A program made the translations under genes and the position numbers. Under the pieces are notes generated by a model. It saw nothing but the letters and a program-made list of their open reading frames with translations, had not been told where the DNA came from and ran no database searches. This document shows positions 43,479 to 50,811 of a stretch of 64,000 bases of DNA, piece by piece. The stretch's first letter is position 1; each line of letters starts with the position of its first letter. This DNA comes from Candidatus Zipacnadum vermilionense (lineage in GTDB: Bacteria > Armatimonadota > Zipacnadia > Zipacnadales > Zipacnadaceae). The stretch is from contig JALGSV010000014.1 of NCBI GenBank assembly GCA_029821755.1, forward strand, positions 28,548 through 92,547. Direction: 5' to 3'.

Positions 43479-45986
43479 ATGGACGCTCGCACCCTCCGAG
43501 TTCTTGAATACGACAAGGCCCTCGCGCTCCTGGCCGGACAGGCCTCTACTCTGCTGGGCAAGGAGAAATGCCTACGCCTGCGACCCCGGGCGGATCGCGG
43601 CTGGGTGGAGGAACGTCTGGATGAGACCAGCGAGGCCCGGGCCTTGCTCACCGATCCGGCCCTCGGCGCCCCGCCGTGGGGGGGGATCACCGACCAGAGC
43701 GACACCCTGGGCCGCGCCGCCGCCCGCTCAGTGCTCTTGCCGACGGAGCTGCTCACGGTGCGGGACCTGGCCGCGGGCTGCCGGCGGATGCGGGCGTATT
43801 TTGGGAGGGCGGAGGAGGCAGCTTTACATCCCGGTGCCACCGAGAGGGGGAGCCAATCTGTCCTCCGCCTCGGCCTACGAGTCCAGGCCTATCCGGAGAT
43901 CGAATCCGGTATCGAGCAGTCCCTCACTCAGGACGGCGAGATCAAGCCCGACGCCACGCCTGAGCTGACCCAGCTACTGCGGCTGCGGGTGACGGTCCGC
44001 GAGCGCCTACGACAGCGCGCGGAGGCCCTCGCCCAGACCTACTTCGCCCGTGGCGTCGTCCAGGACCCTCTGGTCGTCGAGCGCGGCGGGCGTATGTGCC
44101 TGCCAGTACTCGCCAGCCACCAGGGTCGCTTCGAGGGCCTCGTCCACGACCGCTCCGGCTCCGGCGCGACGCTGTTCATGGAGCCCCTCGCCCTCGTCTC
44201 GCCGGGCAACGAGCTGCGCGACACCGAGCTGGCCATTGACCAGGAGTACCGCAAAATCATCGCCGACCTCTCGGCGCTCGTGGCGAGGAGCGCGCAGGCG
44301 CTCCAGGGCGACCTGCGGCGACTGACGGCGCTGGACCTCATCTTCGCCAAGGGCCGCCTGGCGCTGGCCCAGGAGGCCCATCGCCCGGAGATCGCCGATT
44401 ACCTCGACCTCCCCGACGCCCGCCACCCGCTGTTGGGGGCGGAGGCTGTCCCCATCGACTTCCACCTGGGCGACGACTTCGCCACCCTGGTCATCACCGG
44501 CCCCAACACCGGCGGCAAGACCGTGGCGCTCAAAACCGTAGGCCTGCTGTCGCTGCTGGCGCAGGCGGGTCTGCATATCCCCGCCGGGCCCACCTGCAAG
44601 GTCCCCCTCTTCCCCCACGTCTTCGCCGACATCGGTGACGAGCAGAGCCTGGAGCAGTCGCTGTCCACCTTCAGTAGCCACATGTCGCAGATCGTCAAGG
44701 TGCTGCACCGCGTCCAGGCCGCCGCGCGCCAGGGCGAGGGCCCGGTACTGGTGCTGCTGGACGAGATCGGCGCCGGCACCGACCCCACCGAGGGTACGGC
44801 CCTGGCCCAGGCCATCCTGGAGGCGCTGCATGAGGCCTTCCAGACCCTACCCCCTGCCGCCTCCCCCCAGGGAGGGGATTCAGATGGTGGCACCGGCGTC
44901 TCGCCGGTGCGGGGTGGAGGCGTTGGCTGCCTCACCGTCGTCACCACCCACTACAACGAACTCAAGGCCTTCGCCTACAACCACCCCGGCATGCAGAACG
45001 CCCGCGTGGACTTTGACCCCAAGACCCTCGAGCCCACCTACCGGCTGCTCATCGGCTCGCCGGGGTCGTCCAACGCCTTCAACGTTGCCCAGCGCCTGGG
45101 CCTGCCGCGGACCATTGTGGCGCGCGCGCGGGAGCGCGTGGACCAGGTGGGGCGCGACTTCGCCCGGGCTCTCGAGCAGGTGGAGCGCACCCAGGCCGAC
45201 CTGACCGCCCGCCGTCGCGAAACGGAAACCGCCGGACAGGAAATGGAGCGCCTGCGCGCCCAGCACCAGCAGGAGCTGGAGCAGTTCCACGCCCAGCGCC
45301 GGGAGGCCATGCAGCAGGGCTTCACCGAGGCCCAGGGGATCCTCCGCCAGGCCCAGGAGCGCGCCGCGCAGATCATCCGCTCCCTGCAGAGCCAGGAGAA
45401 GCACAGCGCCGAATCCGAGCGTCTGCGCCAGGAGCTGGCCGAGGAGCGCCAGGCCTTGCAGGAGCAGGAGGCGGCGCTGGAGCAGGAGATGCGCCACGCC
45501 GAGCAGGCCGTCGCCCCGCCCGAGGCCCCCCGCGCGCTGGAGGCGGTCGAGCCCGGCCAGCGGGTGCGCGTGGCCGAGTGGGAACGGGAGGGGACGGTGG
45601 TCGAGGCCGTGGGCAAGGACCGGGCGCTGGTGGCGGTTGGCTCCTTCCAGGTGGAGGTCCCCCTCGCCGACCTCTACCTGACCCAGGAGCAGCGCGACCG
45701 CACCGAGATCCGCGTCCTGTCCCTGCGCAAGCAGCTCGCCGTCCCCGACGAGATCATGCTCATCGGCAAGACGGTAGCCGAGGCTACCGCTGACCTCGAC
45801 AAGTACCTGGACGACGCGGCCCTGGCGAAGCGGGAGGAAGTGCGGGTAGTCCACGGCAAGGGCACCGGCGCCCTACGCAAGGGCGTCCGCGCCTACCTGC
45901 AGAGCCACCCGGCCGTGCATAGCTTCCACACGGCGGAGGACCGGGACGGTGGCGACGGCGCGACGGTGGTGAAGCTGAAGGGGTAA
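43479..45986 (+). CDS. mutS2: MutS2 family protein with in-frame palindrome insertion
   Basis: An 835-residue MutS2, proposed to resolve recombination intermediates or split collided ribosomes. The N-terminal core, ABC ATPase (GPNTGGKTVALK near residue 340; VLLDEIGAGTDPTEGTALAQ) and long coiled coil (EMERLRAQHQQELEQFHAQR) are complete. The C-terminal Smr domain (EVRVVHGKGTGALRKGVRAY) is also present. Between Walker B and the H-loop strand (LTVVTTHYNEL), residues ~457-484 are extra. They read PAASPQGGDSDGGTGVSPVR and come from palindromes at 44848-44917. No clear ribosome site precedes ATG 43479. Whether ATPase activity survives the insertion is unknown. Confidence 0.95.
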   Translation: MDARTLRVLEYDKALALLAGQASTLLGKEKCLRLRPRADRGWVEERLDETSEARALLTDPALGAPPWGGITDQSDTLGRAAARSVLLPTELLTVRDLAAGCRRMRAYFGRAEEAALHPGATERGSQSVLRLGLRVQAYPEIESGIEQSLTQDGEIKPDATPELTQLLRLRVTVRERLRQRAEALAQTYFARGVVQDPLVVERGGRMCLPVLASHQGRFEGLVHDRSGSGATLFMEPLALVSPGNELRDTELAIDQEYRKIIADLSALVARSAQALQGDLRRLTALDLIFAKGRLALAQEAHRPEIADYLDLPDARHPLLGAEAVPIDFHLGDDFATLVITGPNTGGKTVALKTVGLLSLLAQAGLHIPAGPTCKVPLFPHVFADIGDEQSLEQSLSTFSSHMSQIVKVLHRVQAAARQGEGPVLVLLDEIGAGTDPTEGTALAQAILEALHEAFQTLPPAASPQGGDSDGGTGVSPVRGGGVGCLTVVTTHYNELKAFAYNHPGMQNARVDFDPKTLEPTYRLLIGSPGSSNAFNVAQRLGLPRTIVARARERVDQVGRDFARALEQVERTQADLTARRRETETAGQEMERLRAQHQQELEQFHAQRREAMQQGFTEAQGILRQAQERAAQIIRSLQSQEKHSAESERLRQELAEERQALQEQEAALEQEMRHAEQAVAPPEAPRALEAVEPGQRVRVAEWEREGTVVEAVGKDRALVAVGSFQVEVPLADLYLTQEQRDRTEIRVLSLRKQLAVPDEIMLIGKTVAEATADLDKYLDDAALAKREEVRVVHGKGTGALRKGVRAYLQSHPAVHSFHTAEDRDGGDGATVVKLKG
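44848..44917. repeat. Palindromes inserted in mutS2 (P6-like unit plus P3)
   Basis: CTACCCCCTGCCGCCTCCCC with CCAGGGAGGGGATTC (44848-44882) is followed by the 32-base P3 unit at 44886-44917, identical in sequence to the GT39 copy at 33402-33433. The reading frame is kept; the pair adds about 25-28 codons. Confidence 0.8.
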
Positions 45987-46057
45987 CCTCGGGAGGGCCG
46001 ACCGACCATAACCTGGCGTACCGAAAGTCAACTACACAACAGAGGAGGAGGAGGAAG

Positions 46058-46852
46058 ATGCGTAGAGCAGTAGCTTCAACCGTGGTGGTCTTGGTACTCG
46101 TAGTGGTGGGCGCGGCCTGGGGTGCGGAGGCGCCTTCCCCGGCGGTGATTCACGCCACCGGGCGTGCGGTGGTCCCGGTGATGGCGGACACGGCGCGAGT
46201 GGAGTGCTCGGTGCGGACGCAGGGCCAGGACGCGGCCGAGGCGGAGCGGGAGGCGGCCAACACTATTCAGCAGCTCCGCAATGCCGTCACCGCCCTCAAC
46301 CTGGCGGGCCTGGCCCTGCGCGACACCGGCGTGACGGTCAGCGCGCGCCAGAACCCCAACTGGCCGGGCATGCCGCTCCCCGGTCCCGACGCCGGCGGTC
46401 CCGCGCCGGGGACCGGACCGGGCAGCTACAACGCCGGGGGCGCGCTGGTGGTGACCATGCACGGGGAGGAGGCCGCCCTGCGCCAGAGCGCCGCCCAGGT
46501 GATGGCCGCCGTCCTCGGCGCGACCGGGCCCAACCTGGTCACGGTCACTCCCTCGTACCTCAAGGAAGATGACAGCGCGGAGCGGCAGCAGGCCTGGGAG
46601 CTGGCCGTCAAGAACGCGGTCGCCAATGCGCAGGCGCTGGCGTGCGGCCTGGGGGTGACCATCACCGGCTATGGCGAGCTGAGCATGATCCCTACCACCA
46701 CGTCGCAGAACCCCTGGGAAGCCCTGCTGTCCGGCTCGACGGCGATGAGCCAGGCCATGATGGAGCGCATGTTCGGGGGAGAACTCGCGGAACCCAACAC
46801 CCAGCCACTGCAAGTGGACGTGACCGTCTACCTGGACGCGCTGTACGAATAG
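46058..46852 (+). CDS. SIMPL-domain (DUF541) exported protein
   Basis: A 264-residue protein with signal peptide (RAVASTVVVLVLVVVGAAWG). The body follows the SIMPL (DUF541) pattern: VIHATGRAVVPVMADTARVE, VRTQGQDAAEAEREAANTIQ, a short Pro/Gly-rich linker (PLPGPDAGGPAPGTGPG), AWELAVKNAVANAQALACGL with GVTITGYGELSM, and VDVTVYLDALYE as the closing strand. SIMPL proteins are periplasmic or membrane-anchored, with loosely defined functions. GAGGAGGAGGAGG gives a very strong ribosome site. It follows mutS2 but with a 70-base gap. Confidence 0.85.
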   Translation: MRRAVASTVVVLVLVVVGAAWGAEAPSPAVIHATGRAVVPVMADTARVECSVRTQGQDAAEAEREAANTIQQLRNAVTALNLAGLALRDTGVTVSARQNPNWPGMPLPGPDAGGPAPGTGPGSYNAGGALVVTMHGEEAALRQSAAQVMAAVLGATGPNLVTVTPSYLKEDDSAERQQAWELAVKNAVANAQALACGLGVTITGYGELSMIPTTTSQNPWEALLSGSTAMSQAMMERMFGGELAEPNTQPLQVDVTVYLDALYE

Positions 46853-46873
46853 GCCGGAGGACGGCTCTCGCCC

Positions 46874-46903
46874 CGTAGGGGCGGCACTTCACGTGCCGCC
46901 CGG
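46874..46903. repeat. Short palindrome P2
   Basis: CGTAGGGGCGGCACTTCACG, then TGCCGCCCGG, a hairpin in the gap after the SIMPL gene; a close copy of 37734-37760. Confidence 0.6.
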
Positions 46904-46952
46904 TGATGGCTGGCGCTGTGGACCCGTACCAACGACATACGGGAGGTTTGAC

Positions 46953-48440
46953 ATGTGCAACCAGCCCGACTATGTGAACAAGTGGCCGAAGGGGACGCCA
47001 GAGGGTACGCCGAAGTGCCAGTATGTCTTCCAGCAAGGAGACACCTACGAAGGCCTGGAGGTCGAGGGGCATCCCTGCGGGCTTCCCGCGAGATACCCTC
47101 CATGGGATCACCACAGACGCCGTGGTAAGGCGCTCTGCTACTTCCACGAGCGCCGCGCACGATATGAGGATACTCGACTCAAGCCGGAGCTTGTGGAGGC
47201 AGTCAGACGAGGTGACTATCTCGGAGAGGCCTACCTAGTCGGCGCCAAACTGGCAGGGACTGATCTTCGCAAGGCAAGGCTCCACGCCGCCGACCTCTCC
47301 AACGCGGTTATCTCGAGCAACAAGCATAGGACCAACTTACAGGGCGCAGACCTAGGCGCTGCCCACCTTCAGCGTGCTGATCTAAGATACGCCCTCCTTC
47401 AAAGGGCGAATCTCATAGGCGCGGAGTTGCACAGCGCGAACCTAAACGAAGCTCACCTGAAGGGCTCGGACCTTAGGGGAGCCCTGCTGAGTGCGCTCCC
47501 AGGCGACCGCGATGTCGACCTGGTAAAGGCACACCTTGAGGGGGCGCTCCTTACCGGCGCAAGGGTGGTGCCCACCACAAGCCTCGCGGGTGCGTTCTGG
47601 GGAGAGCCGCACGGATGGCGCTGGTCGAAGTACCATCTGGAGGACGAGCGCTGGCTTCGCGACCCCAACCAGGCGTCGGGCAGGAAGCCTGTGAGAGGTC
47701 CCGCACCCACCTTTGCCGACTGCGCCAACATCTATCGCGAACTCCGGATCGCCTACCAGCGCACCTCGGACCAAGAGACCGAAAGCGCGTTCTTCATCCG
47801 CGAGATGGAGTGCCACCGGGCGCAGATGGATGCGGAGGTTGTTGACAAGGCCCTGGGCTGGTGTAAGCGGTGGTTCCGCGGGGAGTCGACCGCCAACTTG
47901 CGAGGGCTAGCCTACTGGTTCCTCGCCAAACCTACGCTGTTCGGGGTAGCCTTGTACTGGTTGACGGTAGGCCTGGTGGTTGGGCTGCTTGCGCCTCTGC
48001 CCCGATGGGTAATGTCGTGCACGATGGCGCCACTTGTGCTGGTCGTTCTGGCCTACCTTGTACTGGCGGTTGGCGCGCTGCTCAGATGGAAGTGGGCCGC
48101 CCGTGTTCTTGAATCACTCGGCTGGTGGCTGATGTACTACCTTGCGGGGTACGCGGAATGGCCCGGCCACGTGATGGCGTGGGCCGCGGCCGTGTGGGTG
48201 TCGTCATTCCTAGTGCTCTGGTGGCGTGGGTGCGCCAACGGGGAGCCGCTGACGCCGCTGAACGCCCTCTACGCCAGCACCATCAATCTCACTTCGCTGA
48301 ACGCCGTTACCGACAGTTCACTGGGCGTCGGGTTCACCGCAAGCAGCTTGTTCAAGGTCGTCGCGAGTATCGAGTCGGTATGCGGCATCGTGCTGGCGGC
48401 GCTGTTCATCGCTTGCCTGGTGCGCAAGTTCAGCCGCTGA
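46953..48440 (+). CDS. Zinc-finger-like/pentapeptide-repeat/pore-like membrane protein
   Basis: A 495-residue multidomain protein. The N-terminal ~70 residues have Cys/His pairs (MCNQ, KCQY, HPCG, ALCYFHERR) like a small zinc ribbon. Residues ~92-212 are pentapeptide repeats with the A(D/N)LxxA cadence (LRKARLHAADLSNAV, NLQGADLGAAHLQRADLRYA). A linker with a helical pair follows, then several TM helices (~320-495). The last helices plus ASTINLTSLNAVTDSSLGVG resemble the pore-helix/filter and last helix (SIESVCGIVLAALFIACLVRKF) of two-TM ion channels found on pentapeptide proteins. The canonical TVGYGD filter is TSLNAVTD here. It may be a membrane effector; defence is conjecture. Base use is less GC-rich than its neighbours. 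Confidence 0.75.
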   Translation: MCNQPDYVNKWPKGTPEGTPKCQYVFQQGDTYEGLEVEGHPCGLPARYPPWDHHRRRGKALCYFHERRARYEDTRLKPELVEAVRRGDYLGEAYLVGAKLAGTDLRKARLHAADLSNAVISSNKHRTNLQGADLGAAHLQRADLRYALLQRANLIGAELHSANLNEAHLKGSDLRGALLSALPGDRDVDLVKAHLEGALLTGARVVPTTSLAGAFWGEPHGWRWSKYHLEDERWLRDPNQASGRKPVRGPAPTFADCANIYRELRIAYQRTSDQETESAFFIREMECHRAQMDAEVVDKALGWCKRWFRGESTANLRGLAYWFLAKPTLFGVALYWLTVGLVVGLLAPLPRWVMSCTMAPLVLVVLAYLVLAVGALLRWKWAARVLESLGWWLMYYLAGYAEWPGHVMAWAAAVWVSSFLVLWWRGCANGEPLTPLNALYASTINLTSLNAVTDSSLGVGFTASSLFKVVASIESVCGIVLAALFIACLVRKFSR

Positions 48441-48456
48441 GCCGCAGTTGCCGCCT

Positions 48457-49890
48457 CTAGCGGGCGCGGTGGCCCTGGCCGATCATGACGCCCTCGGTGC
48501 CCTCGAAGCGCTCCAGCACCCGCAGGCCTCGCTCGCCCAGCTCGTAGCGTCGGATGGTCTGGTCGTGGCGGCAGCCCCGCATCTTCAGCACCGACAGCGC
48601 CCGCTGAATCTCGCTGTCCATCTCCAGATACTTGAGCAGGATGATCCCGTCCACCATCACCGACAGGTGATGGCCGGTGATGCAGTTCTGACCGAACAGC
48701 TCCGGGATCTCCGTGGTCAACACGCTGGTAACGCCGGCCTCGCGGGCCAGGCCCACCAGGTCGTAGACCAGCTCCCGCAGGTCCAGGTGCCCGCCCAGCG
48801 ACATCTCCAGGTCGGTGAGACTGTCCACCACCAGCCGCTGCGCCGACTGCTCGGCGAGATGCTGCCTCAGGTCGTAGAACAGCTCCTCGGGCAGCAGGCC
48901 CACCGGCGAGCGGTGCATAATCTCGATCAGACCGGCAGAGACGTAGCGTTCCAGGGGAATCTCGTTGGTGGCGGCCAGGCGCTGCAGGCGCTCCGGGGAC
49001 TCCTCAAAGCACACCAGCATCCCCGGCTCCCCCCGCTCGGCGCCTGCAACGAGAAACTGCAGGGCCAGGGTAGTCTTGCCCACACCGGCGCTCCCGGCCA
49101 CCAGCGTCGAGCCGCCCTGGGGGAGACCGCCGCCGAGCATCTCATCCAGCCCGGCCACGCCCGAGGGAATGGCGGAGGGGCCGACCGCCGCCCGGGGCCC
49201 GGGCCCCGGGGTAGGTCGAGGGTAGACGACCACGCCGTGGTCGGTAATGCGCAGAGCGTGCTTGCCGGTGGCGTGGTCGGTGCCACGCGCCTTGACCACC
49301 TCCACGTACCGCCGCCGGCGCATGTCTCCGCCCATCTCGTAGGTCAGCCGCACCACGACATCGGAGAGATACTCCTCAAAAGGCACCTGGTCGAGCAGAG
49401 CGCTGTCCAGCTCCTTGGTGATGAAGCTGGTGAGGCCCGCGCGCTTGAGCCCGTTGAGCATGCTGTAGACCAGAGCGCGCAGGGGCGTGGGCTCGCCGGT
49501 GACCTGGCTGAAATGGGAGACGCTGTCCAGCAGCAGGCGCTTGGCGCCGATCTCGGCCACCACCGTGTCGATCAGCCCGCCCACCTCGCTGAGCTGATCG
49601 AGGAAGACCTGCGGGGAGGTACATACCACGCGCAGTTGCCCCTCTTCCTCCCGCGCCCGCAGGTCCCAGCCGAAGGAGAGCGCGTCCTGGTAGAGCTGCT
49701 GGGGAAACTCCTCGAAGGTGATGATCAGGCCGGGCTCGTCGGCCGCAAAACCGGCCTGGAGGAACTGCATGCCCAGGGTGGTCTTGCCGGCGCCGGGGAC
49801 GCCCTCCACCAGCAGGGCGCTGCCGGTGCGCACGCCGCCCGTCAGCAGATCATCAAGTCCGGGAACACCGGTAGAAAGCAAGGCCTCCAT
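48457..49890 (-). CDS. KaiC-like double-domain RecA-fold ATPase
   Basis: A 477-residue protein with two tandem KaiC/RadA-type RecA domains. Domain 1 opens with TGVPGLDDLLTGGVRTGSAL and has Walker A GVPGAGKTTLGMQF near residue 31. Domain 2 opens with SGVAGLDEMLGGGLPQGGST and has Walker A GSAGVGKTTLALQF near 265. KaiC-like ATPases serve in the cyanobacterial clock, but outside that phylum they act in signal or stress responses. The second domain contains EESPERLQRLA, but the KaiC autophosphorylation pair was not checked. ATG 49890 is preferred to an unsupported 57-residue extension. The 9 bases between its start and the winged-helix stop suggest co-transcription. Confidence 0.9.
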   Translation of the reverse strand: MEALLSTGVPGLDDLLTGGVRTGSALLVEGVPGAGKTTLGMQFLQAGFAADEPGLIITFEEFPQQLYQDALSFGWDLRAREEEGQLRVVCTSPQVFLDQLSEVGGLIDTVVAEIGAKRLLLDSVSHFSQVTGEPTPLRALVYSMLNGLKRAGLTSFITKELDSALLDQVPFEEYLSDVVVRLTYEMGGDMRRRRYVEVVKARGTDHATGKHALRITDHGVVVYPRPTPGPGPRAAVGPSAIPSGVAGLDEMLGGGLPQGGSTLVAGSAGVGKTTLALQFLVAGAERGEPGMLVCFEESPERLQRLAATNEIPLERYVSAGLIEIMHRSPVGLLPEELFYDLRQHLAEQSAQRLVVDSLTDLEMSLGGHLDLRELVYDLVGLAREAGVTSVLTTEIPELFGQNCITGHHLSVMVDGIILLKYLEMDSEIQRALSVLKMRGCRHDQTIRRYELGERGLRVLERFEGTEGVMIGQGHRAR

Positions 49891-49898
49891 GGGTCGAA

Positions 49899-50279
49899 TC
49901 ACTCCTCTGTGGGATCGGGCTGAGACCGCGCCCGGTCCTCCGTATGCCGACGTATCAGCATCCGGACGATCTCCTTGCGAGCCTCGGGATGGTCGAGGTA
50001 AGCCTCGCAGACCAGGCAGAGCAGGTGCCAGACCTGCGAGTCGCGGGGGAGGGTGTAGCACCGGTAGCGGCCGTCGCCCCGGGTAAAGACCTCCAGCACC
50101 CCGGCTTCGGCGAGGCGCTCGAGGGCGGGCTGGACTTCCTCATGGTGACGGTGCAAGCGCAGGGCCAGACCAGCAGACGTGTCGAAGGTGGCAGGATTGG
50201 ACTGGAAGAACAGCGCGATGTCCAGGCCGATCACGTCGCGGGCGACCTCCACAATGAAGTCCCTGACCCGAGTGTCCAT
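49899..50279 (-). CDS. Small winged-helix protein, partner of the KaiC-like ATPase
   Basis: A 126-residue protein. VRDFIVEVARDVIGLDIALF, then SAGLALRLHRHHEEVQPALE and RLAEAGVLEVFTRGDGRYRC form a winged-helix with a likely recognition helix and a beta wing. The C-terminal tail is acidic and flexible (IVRMLIRRHTEDRARSQPDP). It could be a transcription factor or a protein-interaction domain. It ends 9 bases before the KaiC-like start, so they form one unit. Start ATG 50279 follows GGGGTGAGCGG. A perfect TATAAT is in the minus-strand upstream region. Confidence 0.72.
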   Translation of the reverse strand: MDTRVRDFIVEVARDVIGLDIALFFQSNPATFDTSAGLALRLHRHHEEVQPALERLAEAGVLEVFTRGDGRYRCYTLPRDSQVWHLLCLVCEAYLDHPEARKEIVRMLIRRHTEDRARSQPDPTEE

Positions 50280-50309
50280 CCCGCTCACCCCACCGCGGTG
50301 GATGTAGTT

Positions 50310-50315
50310 ATTATA
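50310..50315 (-). promoter_or_regulatory. Consensus -10 box for the winged-helix/KaiC unit
   Basis: TATAAT on the minus strand, 31 bases upstream of the winged-helix ATG. No clear -35 accompanies it, so the call is tentative. Confidence 0.35.
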
Positions 50316-50351
50316 CACCTTTCACCCGGAGCCTGCATGCCTCTGCGTGTA

Positions 50352-50394
50352 GATAGCGCGAGATCTCTTTCTCCCTCCCCCTCCCCGCGCTATC
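50352..50394. promoter_or_regulatory. Inverted repeat between the KaiC unit and ppnP
   Basis: GATAGCGCG and CGCGCTATC are perfect 9-base inverses separated by 25 pyrimidine-rich bases. The pair lies 42 bases before the ppnP ATG. It is either an operator or a leader hairpin. Confidence 0.4.
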
Positions 50395-50436
50395 ATACGC
50401 GCCGACGAGTCTGTGACCAACTACGGAGGAACCACT

Positions 50437-50748
50437 ATGGACCAATTCGATAACGTGACGGTAGTCAAGCAAGCCAATGTCTACTACGACGGCCAGGAGA
50501 CGAGCCGCACCGTACTCTTCGCCGACGGCTCGAAGAAGACGCTGGGGATCATGCTCCCCGGTAACTATGAGTTCGGCACGGAGGACCGGGAACTGATGGA
50601 GATTCTGGCCGGGAAGTTAGGGGTGCTCCTGCCGGGGGAGACGGAGTGGCGGACGGTAGTGGCGGGCGAGGCCTTCGAGGTGCCCGCCTGCAGCAAGTTC
50701 TCGCTGCAGGTACTCGAGGTGGCGGATTACTGCTGCTCGTATGGGTAG
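50437..50748 (+). CDS. ppnP: Pyrimidine/purine nucleoside phosphorylase (DUF1255)
   Basis: A 103-residue cupin-fold enzyme that phosphorolyses nucleosides. The sequence follows the known PpnP order (compared from memory): [60 protein letters not shown] and [19 protein letters not shown]. The GELEI and EFEVPA strands and the terminal [13 protein letters not shown] are the diagnostic parts. GGAGGA gives a good ribosome site before ATG 50437. It is a lone gene, separated from the KaiC unit by the inverted repeat. It ends 64 bases before the next, convergent gene. Confidence 0.9.
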   Translation: MDQFDNVTVVKQANVYYDGQETSRTVLFADGSKKTLGIMLPGNYEFGTEDRELMEILAGKLGVLLPGETEWRTVVAGEAFEVPACSKFSLQVLEVADYCCSYG

Positions 50749-50811
50749 TGGGGAGGGCGAGTCTGCTGGGGGGGCGCGGACCGGCTAGCCCGCGCCCCCC
50801 CCCGTTCTCCA

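Noticed and set aside
48448..49923. Plus-strand open frame of 491 codons
   Set aside because: Mirror of the KaiC-like gene; no recognisable domain.
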